Shown: positions 1-10,839 of the stretch, in pieces
Layout of the letters: each line of letters begins with the position of its first letter
Numbering within the stretch: the stretch's first letter is position 1
Assembly: GCA_029224185.1 (NCBI GenBank)
Contig: CM055189.1
Coordinates: 25,975,957-26,039,956 of the forward strand
DNA: 64,000 nucleotides
Source of the DNA: Karalla daura
Lineage: Eukaryota; Chordata; Actinopteri; Chaetodontiformes; Leiognathidae
Direction of reading: 5' to 3'
Position numbers and translations under genes: made by a program
The notes under the pieces: model-generated
The model's database searches: none
The model's input: the letters and a program-made list of their open reading frames with translations, nothing else
Told to the model about the DNA's origin: nothing

Positions 1-484
1 CTAGAAAGAGTTGAGCCTATAAACATAATCTAGACACAGTGGTGTTGGTCCTGTGGTAATAGCATTATGCACTGAATTTACAAGCAGGTTTCGTATATGA
101 AAGATAAATTTGAAAGTCAATTTTCCCTTATTTAATTGCATTGTCATTTCAAAATTCTCAGCATGTTTCAGTCTTTTGGATCATACACATTTTGGGTATA
201 AGCTTTATGAGCAACACGCTGCTCAAGTCTTATATCCAGCTGAGATGGTTGTTGATGTTAGCTTAGGTGTGCATAAACGTAAAGCTCTGTCTTGGAATCG
301 GCACATCTGCTCTAAGACTAGTAATGTATTGGGTGATGAGTTTTCTCTGGAGACTGTTGTCAGAAGATAAAAAGAAAACAACAGTTTAACTGAGTGATAG
401 CTGTGGAAATGCTGACAAACAGATTTTAAAAAAGCTTTTCGTGATGTTAATGTTGTCATCTTCATTTGTCTCTTTTTTTCTCAG

Positions 485-558
485 AACTGAAAGATAAACC
501 AAAAAATAAGTCTCCAGTGTCAAAGCTCTTCAGTTGGGGGAACAAGAAAGAAGGATGA
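485..558 (+). CDS. Terminal coding exon of an unidentified host gene
   Basis: A strong 3' splice site (T/C-rich tract ending in CAG at 482-484) is followed by an open frame, phase 2 at its start, that encodes 23 residues and stops at TGA 556-558. The tail is basic and ends in SPVSKLFSWGNKKEG, with a compact Lys/Ser/Trp pattern that looks like a real protein C-terminus rather than random translation. About 800 bp downstream lies an AATAAA polyadenylation signal, which fits a last exon plus 3'UTR. The upstream exons would lie outside the window. I do not recognise the protein family, so no function is offered. The acceptor, stop and polyA signal are seen directly; that they form one gene is inference. 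Confidence 0.55.
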
Positions 559-622
559 AGCTCAGAAATGTAATGCTGCCACAGGCCTCGAGCTCCTGTA
601 TTATTGTGTGTAGTGTGTATGA

Positions 623-660
623 AAGAGAAAGAGAGGGAGAGAGACAGAGAGAGAGAGAGG
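623..660. repeat. GA-rich simple repeat
   Basis: Imperfect (GA)n tract inside the presumed 3'UTR. It creates several spurious charged or Leu/Ser-rich ORFs on both strands. Confidence 0.8.
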
Positions 661-1355
661 AGTATAATTTTAGGCACTTACACCTCATAGGAAAATGCAA
701 TTTTTTGCGCATGCATTCAAGTGCAGTGCTCTGGTTGTTCTGATCATGGTCTTTTCTGTCTACCTAATGCTGTCAAAAACATGCACACCGATTTTCTGCC
801 TCCTGGTCATATTTCATTCTGTACTGAGTCCCTTTTCGTTGTTCAACTAACTGATGGGGCAATAATTTGTAGATGTGTAGAGAATTGCAATTCTTTCTCA
901 ATTAGAGACTCATGACACTGATCATAAACATAAGGCTTAGCAGCTAAGAGACTAGATAAGACTCATGATTTTTCATTTTCACTATCTCTGAGTCATGTCA
1001 TATCTTCAGGTCTGGAGAGCTGCCTCAAAAGTTGATGATTCAGGTTTTTAACTATGTTTGTAGATCCTCATCTTTAACTGTGATCATTCCATCAACTAAT
1101 TGCGTCTTTAAAATCAACCAAAGCAACCAAAATTTACCTGAAAATAACCTCTAATATATCAGGTACCAAATGTCATGTTCCACAGTGTTCTTTCATTTTA
1201 TTCACTTTCAATTTTGCACTGTTTTGAACACAGCTAGATTTGTTTTTGTATATATGTTTATGTGCTTGTCTTAATTTTGTTATACTTCATCTGTAAATGT
1301 TTTGAAAAGTTTTCAGATAAACAGTCTTGATAAATGGAATGACTAATCTGTTTTA

Positions 1356-1361
1356 AATAAA
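1356..1361 (+). terminator. Polyadenylation signal AATAAA
   Basis: AATAAA is followed about 25 bp later by a GT/T-rich stretch (from about 1380), the normal arrangement for vertebrate 3' end formation. It is the first good signal downstream of the terminal exon at 485-558. Confidence 0.5.
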
Positions 1362-1390
1362 TTGCTGTATGAATGTACTGGTGGTTTTAT

Positions 1391-2920
1391 TGTCTGTATT
1401 GATTGTAAATCACAGATTGTATATTAGTGTTTTTTTTTATTTTGTAGTCACGTTTGAGCTTTCTTTTTTTTAGTGGCAGCATGATGCAATGTCACTATGC
1501 AGCCACCAGGAGGTAGGAGAACACTTAATTTTCATCTGTGGAGCAATTTACAAACGCAGTACATGGAGACACATACCTACTATATACTCCTACAGCCCTC
1601 TTCTGTCCACCTCCTAGGACTTAAATGATGTGACTAATCCAGTGAAAAACATACAAAATTCCACTTCTCTCCTTGTCAGCCATCGGTGGAACACAAATTA
1701 CAGTTAATATTAAATACACCTCCGTGACTGAACTGCAGAGGCACTTTGTCATCTGTAACTAAACAAACGTCTAATACACAGGCAGAAAAGATAAAACTCA
1801 GCCACGTTTGCATGCATGATTTGGTTGAAGCCAAGTAAATCCTGCTCTAGTTTAGAATTACAAATCGCTCATTAACCCCATAGGTCTTTATACTGTGTAG
1901 GAATACATAAGTGAAGTGAAACCCTTCACTTCATTTTCATTGATTAATTCATTCATCCATCCATTCATCCATTCATTCATTCATTATCTTACCTGGTTTG
2001 TACCCAACAGTGTTGCTACGCTGCTGGTGCTTTCCATCACACATCTCTCTTCCACATGGTAAACAAACATAGCTGAGAAAAAGAAAGGATTTATACAATG
2101 AAAAAGAACAGTAAAATTGACTTTTAGTTCAATTCTATGACTGTGCTGCCATGTCTGCAATAGTCATGATTCATTTAGAAAACGTTTATTTGGGATATAT
2201 ACCCTTAAATTGACACATTGAGTTATATTTATAATAAGGGGGATGAGTTTCAGGTTCATTTCCATTACACTATGGACCCTCACTCTTCACACAGATTTCT
2301 TTGTCATTTCAACTGCTGTTAAAATGACCCATTTGTTCCCCTCAATTGCAGTAAATTTACTTATTCACTCATTAGGATATGAGCATACAGTATATATATA
2401 TATATATGGTTTCATCACAGTTCAAAATGATGAAGTTCAAATTGCTTGCCTCAACACTGAGTCTACTTTTCAGAAGCTCAAACTTGCGAATGATTGAAAA
2501 ATAAAACATTTAATGGACAATTCAATTGACAACACCATCCATTCTGGTTATGAAATTGATAATCGGTGGGCTAAAAACATTATAGCATGTAAACATCTTG
2601 TGATAACGTGATAATTTCACATAATAATGTCAAAATATCTTATCACAAAATAACGTGACAATTCATTTTCAAGATATTAAAGATATTGTTGCAACAAAAA
2701 ACTTTTCATGTAATGTGAAACTGAGACTTTTTTTTCTTCATGTGGCAGCAATACGCTTTCTTTAAAAAATACCATAATATGTAATAAATTTATAAAATAT
2801 CTCGCAAGTTCACATCCCTCTGACAGGTTGCTAATGTTGTTTTCAATGTTTTGTACAGTGCTTTGTTTGAGGTAAAGAATCCAAGTGATTTCTGGTGCAT
2901 GTATGATGCATTGATGTCTA
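1391..2920. other. Intergenic stretch, no gene seen
   Basis: AT-rich DNA without a recognisable protein or splice chain. It contains an (ATTC/ATCC)n tetranucleotide tract at 1946-1985 and a short (TA)n tract at about 2390-2407. Confidence 0.5.
1946..1985. repeat. (ATTC)n / (ATCC)n microsatellite
   Basis: Interleaved ATTC and ATCC tetranucleotide units. Confidence 0.85.
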
Positions 2921-3016
<96 letters not shown>

Positions 3017-3018
3017 TG
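2921..3018. repeat. (TGCG)n microsatellite, 98 bp
   Basis: About 24 uninterrupted copies of TGCG, perfect over the whole tract. It is CpG-dense in an otherwise AT-rich setting. It opens all frames on both strands and so produces artificial Ala-Arg-Thr-His and Cys-Val-Arg-Ala ORFs. Confidence 0.95.
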
Positions 3019-3079
3019 TATACACAAGTTGAACACAACAGCGGAGATTGAACTGCCCCTTTTATTCCATGAACCCCCA

Positions 3080-3901
3080 TGAGTGGTGTGAAAAGTGTGC
3101 CTATTTTTTTTTCATTTGGAACATTTCAGATCATAAAACATATTTGAATGTTCGACAAAGATAACACAAGTAAACACCAAATGCAGTTTTTAAATGAAGG
3201 TGTTTATTAAGGGAAAAAAAGTCTATACTTGCATGGCCCTGTCTGAAAGAATGATTGCCCACTAAACCTAATAACTTGTTGTGCCACCCTTAGTAGCAAT
3301 GAGTATTTTACCGTGCTGTAGAGGAATATTTGCCCACTCATCTTTACAGAATTGTAGTAATTCAGCCACATTGGATTCACATCACTCCAGACTTCTTTTC
3401 TCAAGCCATTTAGAGGTGGATTTGCTGGTGTGTTTTGGATCATGTCCTGCTGCAGAGCAGGTGCTTGTGCTTGCAAGTGTGCTTGAGCTTGAGGTCACAA
3501 AAACGTGGGTGGACATTCTCCTTCAAGATTTGGTAGACATTAGAATTCATAGTTCTATTTACCACAGCAAGTGTTCTAGGTCCTGAAGCAGCAAAGTAGC
3601 CCCAGACCATTATATGATGTTCCTTTTCTGAAATGATTTGTTATATACATGGCACCACATCATGATAAAGTGACTGTTGTTTAAACGCAACAGCATGGCC
3701 GCTAATAAATAAGTGATCAATCAATTTTCTACTAAACACTGTATCTCCTTCACGTACGTAAATGGCCATGTGCGTGACCAAGTATAGAGAGAATCATTGA
3801 CCAAAGCTTTAAATATGTTTGATGTTCTGAAACATTTAAATGTGAAAAGATGCAAAAAGATAACAAATCAGGAACGGCGCAAACACAACTACACCACTGT
3901 A
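3080..3901 (-). mobile_element. Internally deleted Tc1-like transposon
   Basis: The two ends are long, diverged inverted repeats of about 100 bp. The left end begins with AGTGGTGTGAAAAGTGTG at 3082. The right end, read on the minus strand, begins with CAGTGGTGTAGTTGTGTTTG just inside a TA at 3900-3901. Both continue into matching AT-rich sequence that includes a TTTGATG-TCTGAAA type motif. This is the terminal structure of a common teleost Tc1 family. The outermost left TA is mutated to TG. At about 820 bp the copy is half the usual size of 1.6 kb, and only the 3' part of the transposase remains, so it is non-autonomous. Coordinates are good to a few bases. Confidence 0.8.
3268..3640 (-). pseudogene. 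Tc1-like transposase, C-terminal fragment
   Basis: The minus strand reads MVWGYFAASGPRTLAVV, then SNVYQILKENVHP, which are hallmarks of the Tc1 transposase catalytic domain between its first and second acidic residues. The second-Asp region is degraded: a QDM-QNT string stands where QDNDPKHT is expected. A frame change then leads to EWANIPLQHGKILIATKGGT and the family's usual C-terminal TSY-stop at 3268-3270. The DNA-binding domains and the first catalytic Asp are missing. There are at least two frame breaks, so this is a dead remnant carried by the deleted element. Confidence 0.8.
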
Positions 3902-4176
3902 TTTTAACAAAGAGGTCTTTGATTAATATTGTGTCTTAGTGTGTGATGACAGCACTGGAAAAGTGATCACATTCCCGTGAATCCTTCTGGGCCCACTGGA
4001 TGTCGCCCGTGAAAACCCTTTCCATGTGGTCTCTATTTCTGCACAAACACACACACAGACAGAGTTAAATGCATGAACTTGGTGATGGTGACAGGCGGGA
4101 AAATCATCTCAGGATTTTAGCTCAAGTCTCCTCTGTGTTTTTCTAAGTGTCTGTGACAAGGCAGCATGGTTAATGA

Positions 4177-4178
<2 letters not shown>

Positions 4179-4221
<43 letters not shown>

Positions 4222-4231
4222 GTGTGTGTGT
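4179..4231. repeat. (TG)n microsatellite
   Basis: About 26 TG units with one TGCG interruption. Confidence 0.9.
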
Positions 4232-5157
4232 TAATATTGAGTGCAGACAGATTAAGGCCCTTCATGGCTGGATACTTGTGTTTCTATTTCTGTATAATGT
4301 GAAGGAGAGGATATTGTCTATGCTCAGTGAAACATAAATATTTACCAGTTCTCCTAAAGTTCCAAACTAAACAAATTATAAACAAATCTGCAGAATACAC
4401 ACAATGCCAACATGTTATTGATTTAGGCTGGCAACCTGTTGCCAGCATGTTGTGTGCATTTGAAGGTCAATGACGATACATGATTAATTGAACTAAAATG
4501 AGATCAGTTGCAATAATAGATCAAGCTTAAAGGAGAAAGTGCACTAAACACTGAATAGGCTGTGCCATAAAGGCATGGAAATAGAGGAGGGAGGGAGGAG
4601 GGATAATAAGGAAATTATTTGTAGTGTTGCTGTAATGTGAATATAAGAGCTATATTTAAAAATATATATATTTCCTTGGAAAAATAATATTTAGTCCGAA
4701 TAGAATAATTTAAAAAATGTTGACCAGTGCAACAAACAATAAATGTTTAGATCGCACTAGCCAATAGTTGCCTGGCATTGTGGGTTGCCAACTACAGCCG
4801 CTAGGCTGGCACAACTAGGCTTGCACTGGGTAAAATAGGTTCTCATTGTTTTCTTGGTTCCCTGCTCTCCATTCCATCCTTTTACTGAGAGGTCTTGTTT
4901 GGTTCATTGTTTTTTCTACCAGTTGCAATGATTTTGTGTTTCTTGGTTTCCTGCCTTTTGCTTCCCCTTGTAAGATAGCCTCACCTTGGGTTATCAAGGA
5001 AGTAGGAGGCAGACTCAGATGTTCAAGCATGGCTCCCTTTGGTGGACATTTTATTTTAAGTGCTCCCCAGAAATGTGCAAGAATCAAAATGGAAAAAAAG
5101 GAAAAAGAAAAAGAAAGCAAGCAAAGTATTAACAAAAGTGACTGAGGCTAAATTAAT
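4232..5157. other. Intergenic stretch, no gene seen
   Basis: Contains a short purine tract (about 4575-4605) and opposed ORFs of about 100 codons at 4815-5145. These overlap each other on both strands, lack recognisable motifs and are probably chance. Confidence 0.45.
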
Positions 5158-5197
5158 TTACAATAACTTCAGAATAGCCATTCTGAAGTTATTGTAA
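5158..5197. repeat. Perfect 18-bp inverted repeat, 4-nt spacer
   Basis: The arms at 5158-5175 and 5180-5197 are exact reverse complements around the spacer AGCC, with core ACAATAACTTCAGAAT. The spacing would allow a tight hairpin in RNA or a cruciform in DNA. Confidence 0.9.
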
Positions 5198-6600
5198 GTG
5201 CCCTGGTCGGCGTTGTGCATCTGGTCTTCTCTGCCCCAGGCTTCTCAGAGGCCTCTGACTAAATCCCTGCCTGTCTCTCAGCAGACCTCCCTTGGACCAT
5301 ACCATTCATAACTACGGGGTCCAAAGTTTTAACAATTGTACTCCCCCACACAACCGACGCAAAGAATCCCCACTGCCAGCAATTATTATTATTACTTAAC
5401 TCTAACATCTTGCCCCATGTAAAATCTCTACTGGTCGGCTGAGAGCTACATATAATATTAGCCACAGCGCCGATACATGATCCCCTTCAATATGGTAGCG
5501 CCCATGACATAATCGATGATGTCATCGAGAGCATAAAACACTGGGAATTGTGGAGCAGCTCCCTTTCCCCCTACAATGGCTATCTGCACAGGTAAGAAGG
5601 TAAGAGCAAAAGAAATCACTTAAACTTAACTCAGGAAAACTGCTGGGAATATATGAATAAAAGTAACTGAAATATCAACCATGTTTATTGTCATTACTGT
5701 TTAACCAGATTTTAACAGAGATAACCATCTCAACAAAATATAATGGTAAACCCAAACAGACCCGGGATAGTTATGTGTATTGCACTAAAATGTGAGTCTT
5801 GGATAACTTAAACAACTTAAATAAACAAGATGTAGACACAAGATGGCAGAAACTTGCTTGACAAGTGGCATTTACCAGTCCACTTTGTCATGCCCCTATT
5901 CCCTTAAGCCCCATTTCCACTATGTGGTACTGGCTTGACTACTTGACACAATAGTATACCTGTATAATACTATTATAGTAACTGTATTTCCTGATGACAG
6001 AATTTGAAATGGTATGGCTAATGGAGCTCCATTAAGGCTAATTTATGCTCATTTTGCGTTGCCATAGCAGTTGAGCAATTTATCCACCTGGTGGCAGCAC
6101 TGAGGAGAGAGGAAATCAGGATTACGTATGCTATCCAAAACAAATTCAAATAAAGGAAGTACTGGAGACAGCGTTGTCTGCGTCATTAAATACATTGCGC
6201 TTTGTTTCTCTCTCTGTTCTTCTTCATTCCTTTCCGACCGCTACAGAGCTACAGTGCCCTCACTTTGTGTTGATGCATCATTGTGCTGAGAATGGATGAA
6301 CTTACCCATGAGATGTATACACAAAACGAAACAAAGCTTGAAAAAGATACACAAAACTGATGAAAGGTGCCACACTCACAGAGCATAAAAGAATGGGCCT
6401 TCCATTCATTCATTCATTTACTCACATTTACCTGCCCACAGCCCCTATCAATGATTTCCGGCCATATGTCTGTCCTGTATGTCACAGAACTAGAAATTTT
6501 ATGGGCAAGGATTGAAAAATGAACACCAAAAATCTGAATGAAAACTCACCTCAGCTCTGCTATTTATATCATGCCGAGAATCTTCTCATTAGGTGTGTTA
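5198..6600. other. Intergenic stretch with a MITE-like end
   Basis: No gene is seen. At about 5907-5946 the sequence CCATTTCCACTATGTGGTAC followed by TGGCTTGACT matches my memory of a terminal motif from abundant teleost non-autonomous DNA elements; a related motif bounds the MITE at 46.5 kb. An ATTC-rich short tract lies at about 6402-6418. Confidence 0.4.
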
Positions 6601-7098
6601 TCTATCGGAACTTCTGGGCCGTTTTACAGGAACTTAACGCTACGCGCGTGTTTCCACTGGACAGACCGTTCCGACAGGCCTCATTTCAGACTTTGTCTCA
6701 GTCTAAATCCTTGCTCTCAGCCCTCTATCTCTGATACCATTACTGTGTAAAGCAACAGCACAAACCCAACACACATCCCAAGTTCGTCCATGTCCATGTC
6801 TAGTCTTGTTGTGATTTCCTCCTCTGCTGCTGCTTTGTTCTGGCGCTTTTCAGACGCGATATGATGACGTAGTTGTGAGGTTCTTACAGGGCCATTAGTG
6901 TAGTGGAGACCCAACGCCTCTTTTTGGGAGAGTACCTCTCCCAAAAAAGTACCAGAACCAGCATAGTGAAAGCACGCCTATTATAATTTCTGAGCACTCC
7001 TGGATAGCCATCCACTGCAGCAAGTAGGAAATTTCAGTGTGGGTCATACCAGTTCTGAAAAGGTTTGCAATTAAATCAGCGTGTAGCTCCAAAGCCAT
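6600..7098 (-). mobile_element. MITE-like remnant with N-terminal HTH-like coding fragment
   Basis: Read on the minus strand from an ATG at 7098, the frame begins MALELHADLIANLFRTGMTH, then TEISYLLQ. This resembles the helix-turn-helix N-terminus of an integrase-core protein family of fish mobile elements that I recall only approximately. Similarity fades after about 40 residues (an ECSE motif near the end), and the frame runs into a terminal-like region holding a 12-bp inverted repeat. The rest of the transposase is absent. The protein similarity is from memory; element boundaries are uncertain. Confidence 0.35.
6921..6947. repeat. 12-bp inverted repeat, 3-nt spacer
   Basis: TTTTTGGGAGAG (6921-6932) and CTCTCCCAAAAA (6936-6947) are exact reverse complements around TAC. 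The repeat sits in the MITE-like remnant. Confidence 0.85.
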
Positions 7099-7099
7099 G

Positions 7100-8560
7100 G
7101 TGTCACTACGTTATCTGCACTCATATCTGCACTGTCATTCAAAAAAACAGGACTTTCGTTTCCTGATTAACCTTATCTGTCCTTTCAGCAGCGGAGCTGC
7201 AACATTCTGTTGGAAAAGAAGTACTGCTGTCCTTCCAGTGTGTGGTGGAGAGGGTGAGCGGCATGATGGATAACAGTCTGTTCGGTGTCCTCTCCACCAC
7301 AGCCTCCATAGTGTCTTGTTCACAGCCAATGATGAGTGCAAATCCTACATTTCACAGTTTAAGTGGTGTACTGTCCATACAGGCAAATTGACAGACCAGC
7401 TTGCCTTTATGGTCAATATACAACTTACAACACATGAGCTCTTTGGGGGCTAGTATAGCCAATAACAGAGTCAATATAATGTAATATATAAACATCCATG
7501 AGATTAATACCACCACTAGGCTATAGCATATAGTGCTGTATGCTGTAAACAGAGCAGGGTACATATAACTATACAATTATGGTGCATACACATAACATAC
7601 ATGGGTTTTCACTTTTCAAAACTTTTCAAATCGCCATTGCCTGTCGGAAAATACATATGTTATGCCCAGTTATGGAAACAAATAATCATTTTTCATAGTT
7701 CACCCACTTTTCTGTTTGCCTTTTGATTTATTATGGGCATTATGACATGCATGTAGCACCATTTATGTACACTTTTAATTGGTTTTGTACTTTCATTCGT
7801 ATTTTCCTTATTGTCTGAATCCATGTAGGCTGTCAAAGTGGATTTCTGTATTCAACGAAATGTCAAAAATGATCACGTGACTGCCATTTCACTACTTTCT
7901 TGTCAGAGTCAAAACACCTTGAACTCACCTCTAACATGGATCATAAAATAAACTGCGGTATTACATTAGGATAATTTTTACTTTCAAACTCAGTACAAAC
8001 ATACTTATTTCATGAAGTGCGTAGATACCAGAGGTTGGAGACGAAACAAAAACTGGGTGCATGGTATGGCCTAAAAAAACCCCACCAGTTTCACAGCCCT
8101 AATCTAAACACTTGGTTTTAAGTGCCTGTCCCTTTAAATGCTCATGAGCTTTTGCATTCCCTTGCCATCTGGAAAGCAACCAGGTTCACATCTGGAGCTA
8201 CACTTTCCCTCCACATCAGCACAAGAAAACAGAAACATCAGAAGACGAGTGGAGCTAGGTGGATGCTGTCTCCCTATCAGTGTGTGTGTTTGTGTGTGGA
8301 CCCTGACAAGCAACGTTATTCTTTTTTGTTTGCAAGGTGTTGACATCATCATGTGCAAGCAAGCTCCTTGTTACTAAACAAGGGGACTGAAATCTAAACA
8401 ACTCATTTAGAGACACATTTTCTGATGACTGAAGTTTACTTGGGCAATCAATCCTTGAAATATTGATTTTGCACTCGTTATCATGTACTAATTTCAAGAT
8501 CTGGATATGAATGAATCAGTGATTTTGAGTTTGCTTAGAAGAAATATTCACAGGCAACAC
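7100..8560. other. Intergenic stretch, no gene seen
   Basis: No convincing coding signal. A 13-bp motif TGTGGTGGAGAGG at about 7240-7252 reappears inverted (CCTCTCCACCACA) about 50 bp later, a loose hairpin. The rest is unremarkable AT-rich DNA. Confidence 0.4.
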
Positions 8561-8830
8561 TTGAAATTCTAAAATGAAGATTTAATGAAGGATAAATGCT
8601 GAATAAACTAAATCCAGCAGTATGAATAAATTAATAGAGATTGTTAGTAGATTAACACCTTAAAAGTTATAAGGCTGAGTTTGATGATAGTGAGAAGACA
8701 TGGTAATTTGAGGAAAACTGGGCTGAAGACATCACAACTTATAGGATATAAATTCGGATCAGAATAATTAAGTCTTTTAATTGACAGCAAACTCCAACCA
8801 TTACACAGCAGCAACACCGCCAACTCTGGC
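8560..8830 (+). repeat. Dispersed repeat, copy 1 (second copy at about 50540)
   Basis: Shares AATGAAGATTTAATg/aaGG near its start, then CCTTAAAAGTTAT, GCTGAGTTTGATGATAGTGA and GGTAATTTG in the same order and orientation as 50540-50770. The family is not identified. A 163-codon minus-strand ORF over 8644-9135 partly overlaps this repeat, has no recognised motif, and is therefore suspect as repeat-derived. Confidence 0.65.
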
Positions 8831-9552
8831 AGACAAATGAATAGCTGTCTGGTGATGATTCCAGGGACTTGAAGCAGGGAGGTGGGCAAGGCTGGTAGAG
8901 ATCTACCCTTAAGAAGTGGGGGTGATCTGGACAGCAGGGCTTTGCAAGGGGGAAACTCCTCCACTGTGCTCATTTGCGTTAATGGCTTCAGGCGAACTTT
9001 ATCCTGCAGGGATCCAGCTGACACAGGGCCTGTCAGTGCCATCTCACTGGGTCTTGATGAGTTCCAACTAATGGTAATTTTTTTTTGGGTGGTTAAAGAC
9101 AGGTAAATGCGTGGATTGTGTGTCCACTTCCACAAACATGTCTTGATTCAAATCATTATCAGAGCTTTTTTTGTTTTGTTTTTTTTGTTGATTAAGTATA
9201 GTAAATTTTATTGATATATATATATTAATATATATCAATATCAGGAGCAGCTGCAGTCACGTCGAGCAACAGCTGAGTTCCTTTTGTAGTAGCAACAGTG
9301 GGAGCGAGAGCAACAGAAATTGTTGTTCCCAATCTCACTGCTGCCAGTAGCTTCATTGGCTCGGTGGAACATCTCAGCAGCTGTGGAGAGGAGAGGAGAA
9401 AGAGAGGGACAGCGGCAACAGAAGACAGCAACAAGTGACAGCCATGAGCTGCAATGGCTCTGTAGCATAATGGATGGAACCAAAATCAGTGACAAGCAAT
9501 GACAACTCTCAACCTAACATAACATTGCGACACAATGTTGTGTTTGCATTTA
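8831..9552. other. Intergenic stretch with AT palindrome
   Basis: No gene recognised. It holds a T-rich run (9160-9195) and an AT palindrome at 9210-9240 in which ATTGATATATAT is mirrored by ATATATATCAAT. Confidence 0.5.
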
Positions 9553-9555
9553 TGT

Positions 9556-9590
<35 letters not shown>
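9553..9590. repeat. (TG)n microsatellite
   Basis: About 19 TG units. Confidence 0.9.
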
Positions 9591-9591
<1 letters not shown>

Positions 9592-9935
9592 ATGAGTGTG
9601 TGCAGCAGGTGGGTGAGAGGTTCCTTATGTGCGTGGTTGCACCTGTGCACATGCCTTCATGCAGAACTACATCAGTGAGAGGTTTGTCATTAGGCTTCAA
9701 TGGGAAGGAACCGGAGTCAACGACATCGCGGAAGGGGAGCCCCTGTCCCACAGTGTTCCGAAGACCCCCGTGCCGGGCCCACCGTGTCAGTTGGGCCGGT
9801 GTACATCTGTACAGCACCAGACGCCGCCTCATAATCGCTCCATCACTGTCCTGGTGAAATGATGATGGGCAATCTAATAGTTCATCCGACTACATGAAAC
9901 AGCAACATATGATTTTCTGCCCCCACCACCTAAAG
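9591..9935. other. GC-richer unique stretch
   Basis: At about 9700-9860 the base composition rises above its surroundings, with several CpGs. Two overlapping plus-strand ORFs (77 and 127 codons) and one minus-strand ORF cross it, none with recognisable motifs. Function unknown. Confidence 0.35.
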
Positions 9936-9992
9936 CCAGCTTGGCTTTACTTGGCTTCCTCAGAAATTTTCGCCACGCCACGCCACTGGCAG
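9936..9992. mobile_element. hAT-like terminal sequence
   Basis: The stretch with GGCTTTACTTGGCTTCCTCA ending in CGCCACTG resembles the end at 14631-14683 (GGCTTCCCTTGGCTTCTGCA ... CGCCACTG). CAGTGGCG, its reverse complement, is a usual hAT terminus. Assigned by this internal match. Confidence 0.5.
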
Positions 9993-10228
9993 GTGTCAGA
10001 TCACGCAAAGCCCATTTTGAACATCTTTTGCCCCATGTAATGTGTTCTATGGAGGATTTTATGTTGTATGAGCTGCAGATTTGGTTGGGTCACTTTGAAG
10101 GTATTAAGGCAGATCTGCTTCCACAATTCATGGTTTGGAGTAAGTGCCATGTCTGCCTCCCATTTAGAGGAGGGCAGGGCGATTGAGCAGTCAGTCTTTA
10201 ACAGAGTATATATTTGGGATAGTAGCTT

Positions 10229-10292
10229 TCGGGGTGATAAGATACTTAAGATATACTTAAGATATACCTCAAATACTTAAGAGATACTTAAA
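10229..10292. repeat. Short tandem repeat of a GATACTTAA-like unit
   Basis: Five or so imperfect copies of AGATACTTAA/AGATATACTTA in direct order. Confidence 0.7.
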
Positions 10293-10652
10293 TCCACATG
10301 TGTGGGTCTAATTTTGAATTTGGCCAGGATGATAGATTTAAGTTGTAAATATTCAAGATAACTATTTTTGTTGATGCCATATTATTTGAGTTCTCAGATT
10401 CTCTTACAGTTGTCTCAGATTAGTCACTTTTATACCTCAATCATATCTTTTTTTCTATGAGCTATCATGGAAAAACTGTAAAGTGCAGTACAGTAAAATT
10501 GTACTGTAACTACCATAAAATATCTTTCTAGTAAATTACTGTAATTTGCAGAGCTTTATGGGTAAAGTGCCTTTATTTACAGTAACATTGTATGCAATGT
10601 TACATTGCAAGTAGACAGTGGTTGTAAATGGTTTGTAAGAGATAGAGAGAGA

Positions 10653-10726
10653 GAGTGAGTGAGTGAGTGAGTGAGTGAGTGAGTGAGTGAGTGAGTGAGT
10701 GAGTGAGTGAGTGAGTGAGTGAGTGA

Positions 10727-10801
<75 letters not shown>
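10653..10801. repeat. Compound microsatellite (GAGT)n(GT)n
   Basis: About 20 copies of GAGT pass directly into about 34 copies of GT. Read through, it gives long artificial Ser-Leu-Thr-His and Cys-Val ORFs. Confidence 0.95.
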
Positions 10802-10803
<2 letters not shown>

Positions 10804-10839
10804 GCCAGAGCAACTGAGAGAGAAGTCAGACTGCAAAAG

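Larger units (their letters stand above)
559..1390 (+). other. Probable 3'UTR of the gene ending at 558
   Basis: This AT-rich stretch has no long open frame and runs from the stop codon to the polyadenylation signal at 1356-1361. A GA-rich low-complexity tract lies near its start. It is assigned as 3'UTR only because of the exon upstream and the polyA signal downstream. Confidence 0.4.

Noticed and set aside
2677..3080. Ala-Arg-Thr-His repeat ORFs over the TGCG tract
   Set aside because: They are the translation of a tetranucleotide microsatellite, open in all frames on both strands.
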